Source: Streptomyces sp. 135 (GTDB taxonomy: Bacteria > Actinomycetota > Actinomycetes > Streptomycetales > Streptomycetaceae). From it: 64,000 nt of DNA. Of the stretch, positions 52,382 through 60,383 are shown piece by piece. Made by a program: the position numbers and the translations under genes. Each line of letters starts with the position of its first letter. The first letter of the stretch is position 1. Below the pieces are notes generated by a model. The model had not been told where the DNA came from. It worked only from the letters and a program-made list of their open reading frames with translations, and did not search any database. The stretch is from contig NZ_CP075691.1 of assembly GCF_020026305.1 (NCBI RefSeq), positions 7,433,415 through 7,497,414 of the forward strand. Reading direction: 5' to 3'.

Positions 52382-54504
52382 GACAGCTCGTCGCGGAGGG
52401 CGGCGACCACCCGGATCTGCTCGGCCTCCGTGAGGGACGGATAGAGCGGCAGGGCGACATGGTGGCGGGCGAACCAGCGGGCCCGCTCGAACGGTCCGTC
52501 CCCGCCCATGCGGTGGTCCTCGGCGACGAAGTACGGGTGATCGCAGAGCAGATGGTCGTACACCTCACCGGCCAGGGACACGCCGTGCCGCTCCCGCAGC
52601 CGCTTCTTCAGCAGCGCGCGGTCGAGCGGCCCGTCCGGGGCCGGGTACGCGAGGTATTTGTAGAAGTTGCTCTCCGATCCGCCGGGCACGGCATGCGGCC
52701 GGATCCCGGGGACGTCGGCGAGCAACGCGTCGTAGCGGGCCGCCAGTTCGCGGCGTACCGCCAGGGTGTGCGCGAAGCGCTCCAGGTCCACCGTGCCGAC
52801 GGCGGCGTGGAGTTCGCTCAGGCGCCAGTTGCCGCCGGGGCGGTCGTGGAGCGTGGAGCCCTGCGCGCTCTTGCCGTGGTCGCGCCAGCGCCGCACCTGC
52901 TCCAGGTCGTCGGGCAGCGCGGCGGACAGCAGCCCGCCCTCGCCGCTGACGGCGACCTTGGTGGGGAAGAACGAGAAGGCGCCGAACCGGCCGAACCCGC
53001 CCGCCGCGCGTCCGTCGAGCGTGGCGCCGAAGGCGTGCGCCGCGTCCTCCACCACGGGAACGCCGCGCTCTTGGCAGTACGCGAGGGCCGCGTCCAGCGC
53101 GGGCGAGACGATGCCGCCGATGTGCACCGGCAGCACGGCGGCCGTGTCGGGGTACCGGTCGAGGGCCGTGCGCAGGGCCTCGGGGTCCATGCCGAGGCCG
53201 TCCAGCTCGATGTCGACGAAGCGGACGGCCGCTCCCGCCCGCACCGCGGAAGCGGCCGTGGCGAAGAACGTGTTGACCGGCACGAGAACGGTGCGGCCCG
53301 CCACGCCGACGATCCGCAGCGCGATCTCCAGGGCCGCCGAACCGGACGCCACGGCCACCGCCCGCGTGCCGGTCCAGGCGCGGGACAGCTCCTCGAAGCG
53401 CGCGACCTGCGGGCCCTGCGTGAGCACACCTGAGGCGAGCGCGGCGTCGACACGGTCGAGCACGGCGCGCCGCTCGGACACCTCGAATCGGATGCGCTGG
53501 GCCGGGACATCGTTGCCCGCCGTGTTGTCCGCACCGGACAGGGCGCGCGTGAAGAAGTCCGCCGCGTGGCCGACGTGCGTGCCATGCCCCATGGGCAGTT
53601 CATGGATCTCCGCGGAGGCGCCCGCCGCCGCGTATGCCGCGCGGACCGTGTCCGCCGCCGCGCGCGCGTCCGCCGGTTCCAGGTAGGAGTCGGCGGTGCC
53701 GTACTGGAGCTGGAGGGGCGCCGGGGCCAGCGCGCAGTACAGGTCGGCCAGGTCGGCGTACTCCAGAATGCCGGGGAGCGCCGCCCCCTCGTGGCCCGTC
53801 AACAGCCGTTCGTACAGCGCTCGGTAGCTGCCGAGGTGGCTCGCCGCGCAGAGCGGGAGGCCCTGGCGGGGTGCCAGCAGCGCGGTGTGCAGGGCGACCG
53901 CCGCGCCGAGGCTGTGACCGAACAGGCCGAGCCGGTCGGGGTCGGCGAGCGGATGCGCCGCCAGTACGCCGAGCGCGCCCAGGGCGTCGCCGACGAGCGC
54001 GCCGAGCAGGGAGCGGCCGGTCAGCGCGAACGCGTGGGCCAGCAGGGTGCCTTCGTCCCGGCCGGCCCTGCGCTCCTCGTCGAGGCCGCCGCCGATGCCG
54101 TGGTCGAAGGAGAGGGTGACGAAGCCCGCCCGCGCCAGCTGCTCGGCGACGTTGCGGTCGGGGTGGTCCGGCGGCACGTCGCCGGTGAGCTGGTCCAGGC
54201 GGGCGTTGCGGCCGCCGAGGACCAAGACGGCCGGGCCGCGCGCGATGCCGTGTGGCGCGAGGAGGGTGCCGTGGAAGCAGCCGCGCACGGGCGAGTCGAA
54301 GACCAGCCGCTCGCGGTGCAGGCCGTCGCGTACGAGGGCGCGGGTCTCGGTGACGGCGAGGGGCGCCGGCTCGACGCGGGCCAGCCGCTCGACCACCGCG
54401 CGCAGCCGGCGGGCGGTGGCGCTGTGGCCCTCGGTGCCGTCGGCGGCCGCGCGGCGCAGGGCCGGTTCGGCGGCGAGGAGCCGGCGGAGGTGACGGAGCT
54501 GCAT
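52378..54504 (-). CDS. Fusion: alpha/beta-hydrolase + DegT/DnrJ/EryC1 aminotransferase
   Basis: 708 residues in one uninterrupted frame. Residues about 60-320 are an alpha/beta-hydrolase: nucleophile Ser198 in GLFGHSLGAA, Asp271 in YGTADSYLEP and a His in MGHGTHVGHA. Residues about 335-708 are a full-length sugar-aminotransferase-type PLP enzyme: ASGSAALEIAL, PVNTFFATA, VVEDAAHAFGA with the pyridine Asp and internal-aldimine Lys516 in FFPTKVAVSGEGG. The usual length of each family is preserved, so this is a genuine bifunctional protein rather than a misread junction. It is preceded by the radical SAM gene with a seven-base gap. Confidence 0.88.
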   Translation of the reverse strand: MQLRHLRRLLAAEPALRRAAADGTEGHSATARRLRAVVERLARVEPAPLAVTETRALVRDGLHRERLVFDSPVRGCFHGTLLAPHGIARGPAVLVLGGRNARLDQLTGDVPPDHPDRNVAEQLARAGFVTLSFDHGIGGGLDEERRAGRDEGTLLAHAFALTGRSLLGALVGDALGALGVLAAHPLADPDRLGLFGHSLGAAVALHTALLAPRQGLPLCAASHLGSYRALYERLLTGHEGAALPGILEYADLADLYCALAPAPLQLQYGTADSYLEPADARAAADTVRAAYAAAGASAEIHELPMGHGTHVGHAADFFTRALSGADNTAGNDVPAQRIRFEVSERRAVLDRVDAALASGVLTQGPQVARFEELSRAWTGTRAVAVASGSAALEIALRIVGVAGRTVLVPVNTFFATAASAVRAGAAVRFVDIELDGLGMDPEALRTALDRYPDTAAVLPVHIGGIVSPALDAALAYCQERGVPVVEDAAHAFGATLDGRAAGGFGRFGAFSFFPTKVAVSGEGGLLSAALPDDLEQVRRWRDHGKSAQGSTLHDRPGGNWRLSELHAAVGTVDLERFAHTLAVRRELAARYDALLADVPGIRPHAVPGGSESNFYKYLAYPAPDGPLDRALLKKRLRERHGVSLAGEVYDHLLCDHPYFVAEDHRMGGDGPFERARWFARHHVALPLYPSLTEAEQIRVVAALRDELS

Positions 54505-54511
54505 CCGCGGC

Positions 54512-55717
54512 TCAGACGAAATCGCCGTGCAGGGTGCTGGGCACTTCCAGCGCGTACGCGTCCAGCGCCTCGTCCAGTTTGATCTGGCCGCGTTTGAGGA
54601 GTTCAAGGAGTTCGTTCTGCGGACGGTAGAAACACGATTTGCACAGGTCGGTCCTGCGCGGGTTGGAGGCCTCCCATTCGGCGCGCGGGCCGCCTTCGAG
54701 GACCTCGGCATACCCCTGCTCGACGACATTGCCGATCAGATAACGGCTGTTGAGGTGGACCTGGGGGCAGGGATAGAGGTTTCCGTCGGCACCGACCGCC
54801 GTGACGAAACGGCTGTAGTGGCAGCGCTCGAAGTCGCCCTCGACCTCCTCGACCTGGTCCATCGGGCCGCGGTCCAGCTTGGGCACCGAAACCTCGAAGG
54901 CGTCGGTGGAGAGCGCCGCGGCCGTGGTGAGCGACTCGGCGATCTCCGGCATCACGGATTCGATGGTCTCGTGGCCGAGTGCGCTGTAGAACTCCGGCTC
55001 GAAGCGGACGTAATGCGCGCCGGAATCCCGGGCGATATGGGCCGCCTGCAGGATCTCCCGGTAATTCTGGAGGGTGATCACGTAGTTGAAGCCGATGCGG
55101 AAGTCGGGGTCCAGGGCGCTCTCCCTCAGCCTGCCGACCGACCCGACGAACTGCGAGAACGTCTGTTCCCGGTCCCGGGTGATGTCGTCGAAGGTGGCTT
55201 CGGTGCCCGCGTTCAGGCCGATGCGGACCCAGGTGTGGGTCTCGGCGACGCACTCGGCCACCTTCGGCCTGCCGAGCCGCGAGCCATTGGTGATCAGCCC
55301 GATCCGCAGCCCGGCCGCGTGCCCGGCCCGGCAGATCTCGGTGTAGCCGGGGTGGATGGTGCACTCGCCGCTGCCGCAGAACGTCACGGCGCGGCCGTCG
55401 TTCTCGGCGAACTCGCGCAGCAGGGTGATCGCCTTGTCGGTGGCGATCGAGTCCTTGAACGAGAACAGGTCGTAGAACTGCTCTTCGTTCGGGGAGTGGA
55501 AGTTGCAGAAATTGCAGCGCATATTGCAGGCGCCCATGATGCCGATCCGCATATGGACCGGCTTGATCTCCTGGCCCGCGACGAACCGCCGGAGCAATTC
55601 GCCGTGGGCCAGGACCTTCTGCGGTGAGTGCGCCTGATCGAGACTGACGAGGGGCAGTCCTTCGCGATTTTGGGGGGCTGCCATTTCGATGTCGCCGGCA
55701 CCAGATGTGCTGTTCAC
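54512..55717 (-). CDS. Radical SAM / SPASM-type enzyme
   Basis: 401 residues from GTG 55717 (GGGGGG just upstream; ATG 55684 and TTG 55732 are in frame). The AdoMet [4Fe-4S] motif C-N-M-R-C-N-F-C occupies Cys64, Cys68 and Cys71. TFCGSGECTIHPGY follows. A C-terminal auxiliary-cluster region has cysteines in FERCHYSRF, LYPCPQVH and DLCKSCFYRP, as in SPASM/twitch enzymes that oxidise alcohols or peptides. It is first in the operon, and no precursor peptide gene is seen, so a small-molecule substrate such as a cyclitol or amino acid is more likely than a RiPP. Confidence 0.87.
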   Translation of the reverse strand: MNSTSGAGDIEMAAPQNREGLPLVSLDQAHSPQKVLAHGELLRRFVAGQEIKPVHMRIGIMGACNMRCNFCNFHSPNEEQFYDLFSFKDSIATDKAITLLREFAENDGRAVTFCGSGECTIHPGYTEICRAGHAAGLRIGLITNGSRLGRPKVAECVAETHTWVRIGLNAGTEATFDDITRDREQTFSQFVGSVGRLRESALDPDFRIGFNYVITLQNYREILQAAHIARDSGAHYVRFEPEFYSALGHETIESVMPEIAESLTTAAALSTDAFEVSVPKLDRGPMDQVEEVEGDFERCHYSRFVTAVGADGNLYPCPQVHLNSRYLIGNVVEQGYAEVLEGGPRAEWEASNPRRTDLCKSCFYRPQNELLELLKRGQIKLDEALDAYALEVPSTLHGDFV

Positions 55718-55876
55718 GAACCCCCCACGCAAGATGGATGTGCGTTTACGCTGTTCGAGACGGTCCTTGCGACATTAGGGAGCCCCGCCAGACCTGTCAA
55801 TGCCGCTGGCGTATGCGGGAGTTGACGGCCCATCAGGACGCGGGCAGGCGACGGTCGGGCTGCGGCCGGGCGGCGG

Positions 55877-56587
55877 TCAGGCGGCGAGCGAGGCGGTGAT
55901 CTCCTCCTTGTCGAGGCCGAGGCCGGTGAGCGGCCCCCGGCCGTCCTCGAACTCGATGAGGGCGAGCAGGATGTGCTCGGTGCCGACGTGGTCGTGGCCG
56001 AGACGCAGCGCTTCACGGAACGTCAGTTCGAGCACCTTGCGGGCCCCCGCGTCGTACGGCACGAGCTCGGGCACCTCGGCGGCCGTCGCGGGCAGCGCGT
56101 CCAGGGCGGCCCGGCGCACGTCCTCCAGGGAGACGCCCTGCGCGGTGATCGCCTTGGCGGCGAGGGCCTCGGGGTCGCTCAGCAGGCCGAGGATCAGGTG
56201 CTCGGTGCGGATCTCGTCGTGCTGGGCCGCCTTGGCCTCGTGGTGCGCGGCCATCACGGCGTTCCTCGCCCGGGGCGTGAAGCGGCCGAAGCCCTGGCTG
56301 GGGTCGAGGGCCTCGGTCTCGCCCGGCTTCTTGGGCACGAACCGCTTCTGGGCGGCCTGCCGGGTGACGCCCATGCTCTTGCCGATGTCGGTCCAGGACG
56401 CGCCGGAGCGGCGTGCCTGGTCCACGAAGTGGCCGATCAGGTGGTCGGCGACGTCGCCGAGGTGGTCGGCGGCGATGACCGCGTCGGAGAGCTGGTCGAG
56501 GGCGTCGGTGTGGACCTTCTTGATGGCTTCGATGAGGTCGTCGAGGCGGATCGTGGGCGGCTGAGGGGTGCTGTCGGATCGCGTCAT
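55877..56587 (-). CDS. HTH and Clp-N domain protein
   Basis: 236 residues. Residues 1-85 contain a helix-turn-helix-like region (GASWTDIGKSMGVTRQAAQKRF). Residues about 95-235 are a duplicated Clp N-terminal domain (FTPRARNAVMAAHHEA; RTEHLILGLLSDPEAL; VGTEHILLALIEFEDG). There is no ATPase, so it is an adaptor- or regulator-like protein rather than a ClpA/C chaperone. The promoter predicts a leaderless transcript starting at the ATG, and operator-like dyads overlap its -35, suggesting autoregulation through the HTH. Confidence 0.88.
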   Translation of the reverse strand: MTRSDSTPQPPTIRLDDLIEAIKKVHTDALDQLSDAVIAADHLGDVADHLIGHFVDQARRSGASWTDIGKSMGVTRQAAQKRFVPKKPGETEALDPSQGFGRFTPRARNAVMAAHHEAKAAQHDEIRTEHLILGLLSDPEALAAKAITAQGVSLEDVRRAALDALPATAAEVPELVPYDAGARKVLELTFREALRLGHDHVGTEHILLALIEFEDGRGPLTGLGLDKEEITASLAA

Positions 56588-56593
56588 GTGACA

Positions 56594-56634
56594 ACCGTAG
56601 GTTGACAGTTGGAGGCCGTCAACCCTCGGTTGAC
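56594..56634 (-). promoter_or_regulatory. Leaderless promoter with GGTTGAC dyad
   Basis: On the minus strand, -35 TTGACG (56617-56622) and -10 TACGGT (56594-56599) are 17 bases apart, and the ATG starts seven bases after the -10. A perfect palindrome GTCAACCCTCGGTTGAC (56618-56634) overlaps the -35, and a third GGTTGAC lies at 56600-56606. Confidence 0.7.
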
Positions 56635-56639
56635 ATCTG

Positions 56640-57089
56640 TCCGCGAGGCTCGCCGGACGGTGAGCCTCGCACCGCGCGCGCCGCCCGAGGAAAACCCTGG
56701 GTCGAGCCCCCGCCCCCGGTGGTTGAACAGCGGAACCACCGGCTCCCGGCGTCCCTGCCCGCGCCGCCACGCCCCGTTTCCGTCCCGCCATCCCCCGGCA
56801 CCCACCCCGGTCCCCGCCCCGCGACCCCAGGGTTTTCACGGTCGCCCCCAGGCCCGTACGGGTCCATGGTGGAGCCATGGTCGCGAAGCCGCGGCGGGCC
56901 CGGAACACCGGTAGGGGGCAGGGAGGACCGGTGGCCGGACGTACTACGGGGGTGTACGTCTGGACGGGCCGTCCGGCGACGGCGGCGACCGTCGCGAGGG
57001 CGGGGGAGGGGGTGCCGGTGAGAGGCACCCCCGCTCGGCGCCCGCCCACGCCGCCCTCGCGTACCCGGTGGGCGGGACGGGGGCGCGAC
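56640..57089. other. Non-coding interval with nested inverted repeats
   Basis: No gene is supported. Three stems are visible: CGAGGCTC/GAGCCTCG (56644-56669), CCGGTGGTT/AACCACCGG (56716-56742), and a long-range 12-base pair GAAAACCCTGGG (56690-56701) with CCCAGGGTTTTC (56826-56837) that encloses the second stem. They could form a terminator for the LAL gene or a structured RNA. Bases 56840-57089 show nothing further. Confidence 0.5.
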
Positions 57090-59864
57090 TCAGACCGCCG
57101 CGACCTCCGAGGCCTGGGCGAGCAGCCGCACGAGCTGCGCCCTGCGGTGCACACCGTCGAGCTTGCGGTAGATGTTGCTCAGGTGGAACTCCACCGTCTT
57201 GACGCTGAGGAAGAGCCGCTCCGCCACCTCGTGGTTGGTCAGACCCCGCCCGACCACCAGCGCCACCTGCATCTCCTGCGGAGTCAGCCGCTCCAAAGGA
57301 GCTCGCTCCGGGCGCACTTCGGTGCCGCCCGCCGCGTGCAGCTCGGCGGCCACCCGCGCCGCCCACCCGGACGCCCCGAGCCGCTCGAACGTGGCGAGGG
57401 CCCGCTCCAGCAGCCGGCGGGCCTCACTGCGCCTGCCCTGCCTGCGCAGTTGCTCGCCCCACGCGAACTCCGTGCGCCCCCGCTCGAAGGGGACGGGCCG
57501 CTCGGTGAGCAGCGCCAGGGAGCGCCGCATGTGCCGCTCGGCGGCGTCCGGTTCGAGCAGCCCGCGGCAGCGCGCCGCCGCTCCCGCCGTGACCGGCCGG
57601 TGGCCGCGCCCCGCCTCGTACTCCAGGACGTCGAGCACCTCACGGGCCTCGGTGGTCATGTGCAGGTGGACGTACGCGTCCGCCAGGTCCGCGGCCCACG
57701 TCAGATACAGGCCGTCGCCCCGGCCGTGCGTCCGGGAGAAGGCCCGCACCTCCTCGAGCCGGTGCACCGCCTCCTCGAAGCGGCCGAGGCCGAGCTCCAG
57801 CAGACCGAGCGCACCGCGCGCCCGTGCCGCGTCCATCGGCAGTTCGGTGGACGCGGCCCACTCCATGGCCTGCGCCGCGTGCCGCCGGCAGTCCGCCTCG
57901 CGGTTGAGCGCGGCTTCCGTCCTGGCCAGGGCGGCCAGGCCGCGCGGCACCTCGATGAGCCGTCCGGTGGCCTCGGCGAGCCGCACCGCCTCGTCGGCGT
58001 GCGCGAGCGAGGGGCTCCAGCGGCCCCGCCAGAACTCCACCACGGAGAGCGTGCACAGCAGGTGCGACAGGAGGCCCACGGCGCTGGAGGCGCGCGCGGT
58101 GTACGCGGCGCGGTCGAGCAGGCCATGCGCCTCGTCGAGTTCCTCCGCCGCGAGGTGACACAGGCCCCCCACACCGGAGAGCGGGTAGGGGAAGGCGGGG
58201 TCGGGCGAGGCGAGGGGCCCCGCCAGCTCGCGCAGCAGCGAGCGGCCCGCGTCGGCGTCACCGCCGAGCAGCAGCACCAGGGTGCGCAGGAGCCGTACCG
58301 GCAGCAGCGTCTGCCTTGTAGCGTCGGCCAGCTCCATCGCCGCGGCCGAGGTGCCGCGCGCCGCGGTGAGGTCGCCGACCGCGAGTTCGGTGAGCGCGAT
58401 GCCGCCGAGCATGACGGCGGCGAGCGCGGGATCGACCTTCTCCGCCTCGTCGACCGCCGCCCTCAGCAGCTCCCGCGACCGGGTCGGCTGCCCGCGCTGC
58501 ACGTCGAGATAGCAGCGCAGCTGGCGGATGTCGAGCCGCGTGCCGAGCTGTTCCGCGTGCTCCAGGGAGCGGTCCAGGATCGCGGCGGCCTCGTCCAGGG
58601 AGCCCGCGGCCTGGGAGGCGCGGGCGGCGCACAGCAGCCGCTCCGCCTTGCGCTGCCCGGCCGGCGTGAAGCGCGCGGCCCGCTCGTACAACCGGGAGGC
58701 CAGCGGATAGGCCAGCGTGTCGGGCGCTCCCGACGCGGCGTTCTCCAGGAGCGACGCCACATGCTCGTCCGGCTCCGCGCCCGAGGCGGCCAGATGCCAT
58801 GCGTACTGTTCCAGGGCGGGTGCGGTGGCGCCTTGCAGGGAGCGGGCGATGGCGTGGTGCGCCCGGCGTCTGCGCACCGGGGTCGCGCCGTGGTAGACCG
58901 CCGAGCGGACCAGCGGGTGCCGGAAGGCGTACCCGTCCTGCTCCTCGACGACCAGGCCCGCGGCCTCGGCCACCTCCAGCGATTCATAGCTGAGCCCGTG
59001 CGCCCGCAGGGCCGCCTCGGTGCCCGCGAGCGGCCGGGTGCCCAGCACCGCGAGGAGCAGCATCGCGTCCTGCGCCTCCTGGGGCAGCCGGGCCACGGCG
59101 CTGCCGAAGGTGTGCGCCAGCAGTTCGCCGATGGGCAGGGGCGCCGCGGAGTCGGGGTCGTCGTCGCCCGCGCCGCTCCCGGAGAGCAGGGCGGGCAGTT
59201 CGATCAGGGCGAGGGGGTTGCCGCGTGCCTCGGCGAGCAGCCGGGCGGCCTCCCGCTCGGTCAGCTCGGCGGTGCCCTCCTCGGCGATCAGGCGGTGCGC
59301 GGACTCGGCGTCGAGGCCGCCGAGCGTCATGGTCTCGATGGCGGCGAGCCGGGAGGCCGGTTCGTCCAGTTCGTCGCGCGCGGTGAAGAGCACGACGATG
59401 CCCTCGCGGCCGAGTCTGCGGGTGGCGAAGGCGAGCGCGTCCAGGGAGTACGGGTCGAGCCACTGCGCGTCGTCGACGGTGACGAGGACCGGGCCCTCCT
59501 CGGCGAGCGCGCCGAGCAGACTGAGCGTGCCCGCGGCCACCGCGAAGCGGTCGTGGGCGACGGCGGGCCCGAGCGCCAACGCCCCGGTGAGCGCGGCCGC
59601 TTGACGCTCGGGGATGCGGTCGAGGAAGTGCAGTACGGGCCGCAGCAGATCGGCGAGCCCCACATAGGGCAGGTCCGACTCGACCTCCACGCCCCGGGTG
59701 CCGAGCCGCCGCAGGTCACCCGACTCTCCGGCGACGTGCTCGACGAGGCTGGTCTTGCCGATCCCGGCCTCCCCGCGGATGAGCAGGGCGCCGCTCTCGC
59801 CCCGGCGTGCCTTGTCGACGAGAGCGAGAAGACGTGCGCATTCCGAGGAACGCCCCAGGAGCAT
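57090..59864 (-). CDS. LAL-type LuxR-family regulator (ATPase)
   Basis: 924 residues. An N-terminal AAA-like ATPase has Walker A GEAGIGKTS (31-39) and Walker B LVTVDDAQW; a long TPR-like helical middle follows. The C-terminal LuxR helix-turn-helix is RLTPQEMQVALVVGRGLTNHEVAERL, then KTVEFHLSNIYRKL. LAL proteins are large cytosolic activators, often pathway-specific for secondary metabolism. Its target is unknown; it is one gene away from the radical-SAM operon, so that operon is a candidate. Confidence 0.93.
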   Translation of the reverse strand: MLLGRSSECARLLALVDKARRGESGALLIRGEAGIGKTSLVEHVAGESGDLRRLGTRGVEVESDLPYVGLADLLRPVLHFLDRIPERQAAALTGALALGPAVAHDRFAVAAGTLSLLGALAEEGPVLVTVDDAQWLDPYSLDALAFATRRLGREGIVVLFTARDELDEPASRLAAIETMTLGGLDAESAHRLIAEEGTAELTEREAARLLAEARGNPLALIELPALLSGSGAGDDDPDSAAPLPIGELLAHTFGSAVARLPQEAQDAMLLLAVLGTRPLAGTEAALRAHGLSYESLEVAEAAGLVVEEQDGYAFRHPLVRSAVYHGATPVRRRRAHHAIARSLQGATAPALEQYAWHLAASGAEPDEHVASLLENAASGAPDTLAYPLASRLYERAARFTPAGQRKAERLLCAARASQAAGSLDEAAAILDRSLEHAEQLGTRLDIRQLRCYLDVQRGQPTRSRELLRAAVDEAEKVDPALAAVMLGGIALTELAVGDLTAARGTSAAAMELADATRQTLLPVRLLRTLVLLLGGDADAGRSLLRELAGPLASPDPAFPYPLSGVGGLCHLAAEELDEAHGLLDRAAYTARASSAVGLLSHLLCTLSVVEFWRGRWSPSLAHADEAVRLAEATGRLIEVPRGLAALARTEAALNREADCRRHAAQAMEWAASTELPMDAARARGALGLLELGLGRFEEAVHRLEEVRAFSRTHGRGDGLYLTWAADLADAYVHLHMTTEAREVLDVLEYEAGRGHRPVTAGAAARCRGLLEPDAAERHMRRSLALLTERPVPFERGRTEFAWGEQLRRQGRRSEARRLLERALATFERLGASGWAARVAAELHAAGGTEVRPERAPLERLTPQEMQVALVVGRGLTNHEVAERLFLSVKTVEFHLSNIYRKLDGVHRRAQLVRLLAQASEVAAV

Positions 59865-60211
59865 GTGTCCAGCGTACCGGCGGCACCTGACTTCGCGGAG
59901 GCGTCGAACGGGACGTATCTCGCCTGAGGCCGCCGGGGCTCGGCTCTGTCATCCGAGGGGCGTTGCCGCTGGCCTCCGCGCAGGATTCCCGCGGTGGTCT
60001 GGGGCACCGGCGATTGTCGGGCGCGGACGGCGACGGAGCCGCCGTAACCGGTGCCGATCAAGAGTGCGGGGACGCGGGCACCGTCCGCGAGCGCGGCGCC
60101 CCCTCCAGAAGAGAACTCCCACCGATGACCGTTCCTGACCGACGGTCACGCCACGTCGTCGGCGTGTCCGGACCATCGACCGCACCCGCCCTCCCACGAG
60201 ACGATCGGCCC
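59865..60211. other. Divergent intergenic interval
   Basis: This lies between the LAL regulator (minus) and the GAF-PucR regulator (plus). No gene, repeat or clear promoter is recognised. A short minus-strand stretch near 60030-60060 reads like a dinucleotide-binding motif (IGTGYGGSVAV) but has no continuation. Confidence 0.5.
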
Positions 60212-60383
60212 ATGCTCCCCACCACCGAGGGCGCGGGCCACGCCGAGCTCCGGGCAGGCCTGCGCGGCCTGCTCGACCTGCTCGACCGGGGCGCGCCTGC
60301 CGAGGACTTCGCGCGCCCCGCGGCCCGCGCCCGCGAGTTGCGCCGCTCCCGACGACCTCGCGGCGCTCGACGAGGCCACCGAC

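Noticed and set aside
54512..55717. RiPP cluster led by the radical SAM/SPASM enzyme
   Set aside because: I searched the flanks for a short precursor with a Cys- or Asp-rich core and a ribosome site and saw none; the neighbours act on small molecules.
60028..60061. Possible remnant of a GMC oxidoreductase (IGTGYGGSVAV on the minus strand)
   Set aside because: Only about eleven residues resemble a dinucleotide motif and nothing supports it on either side.
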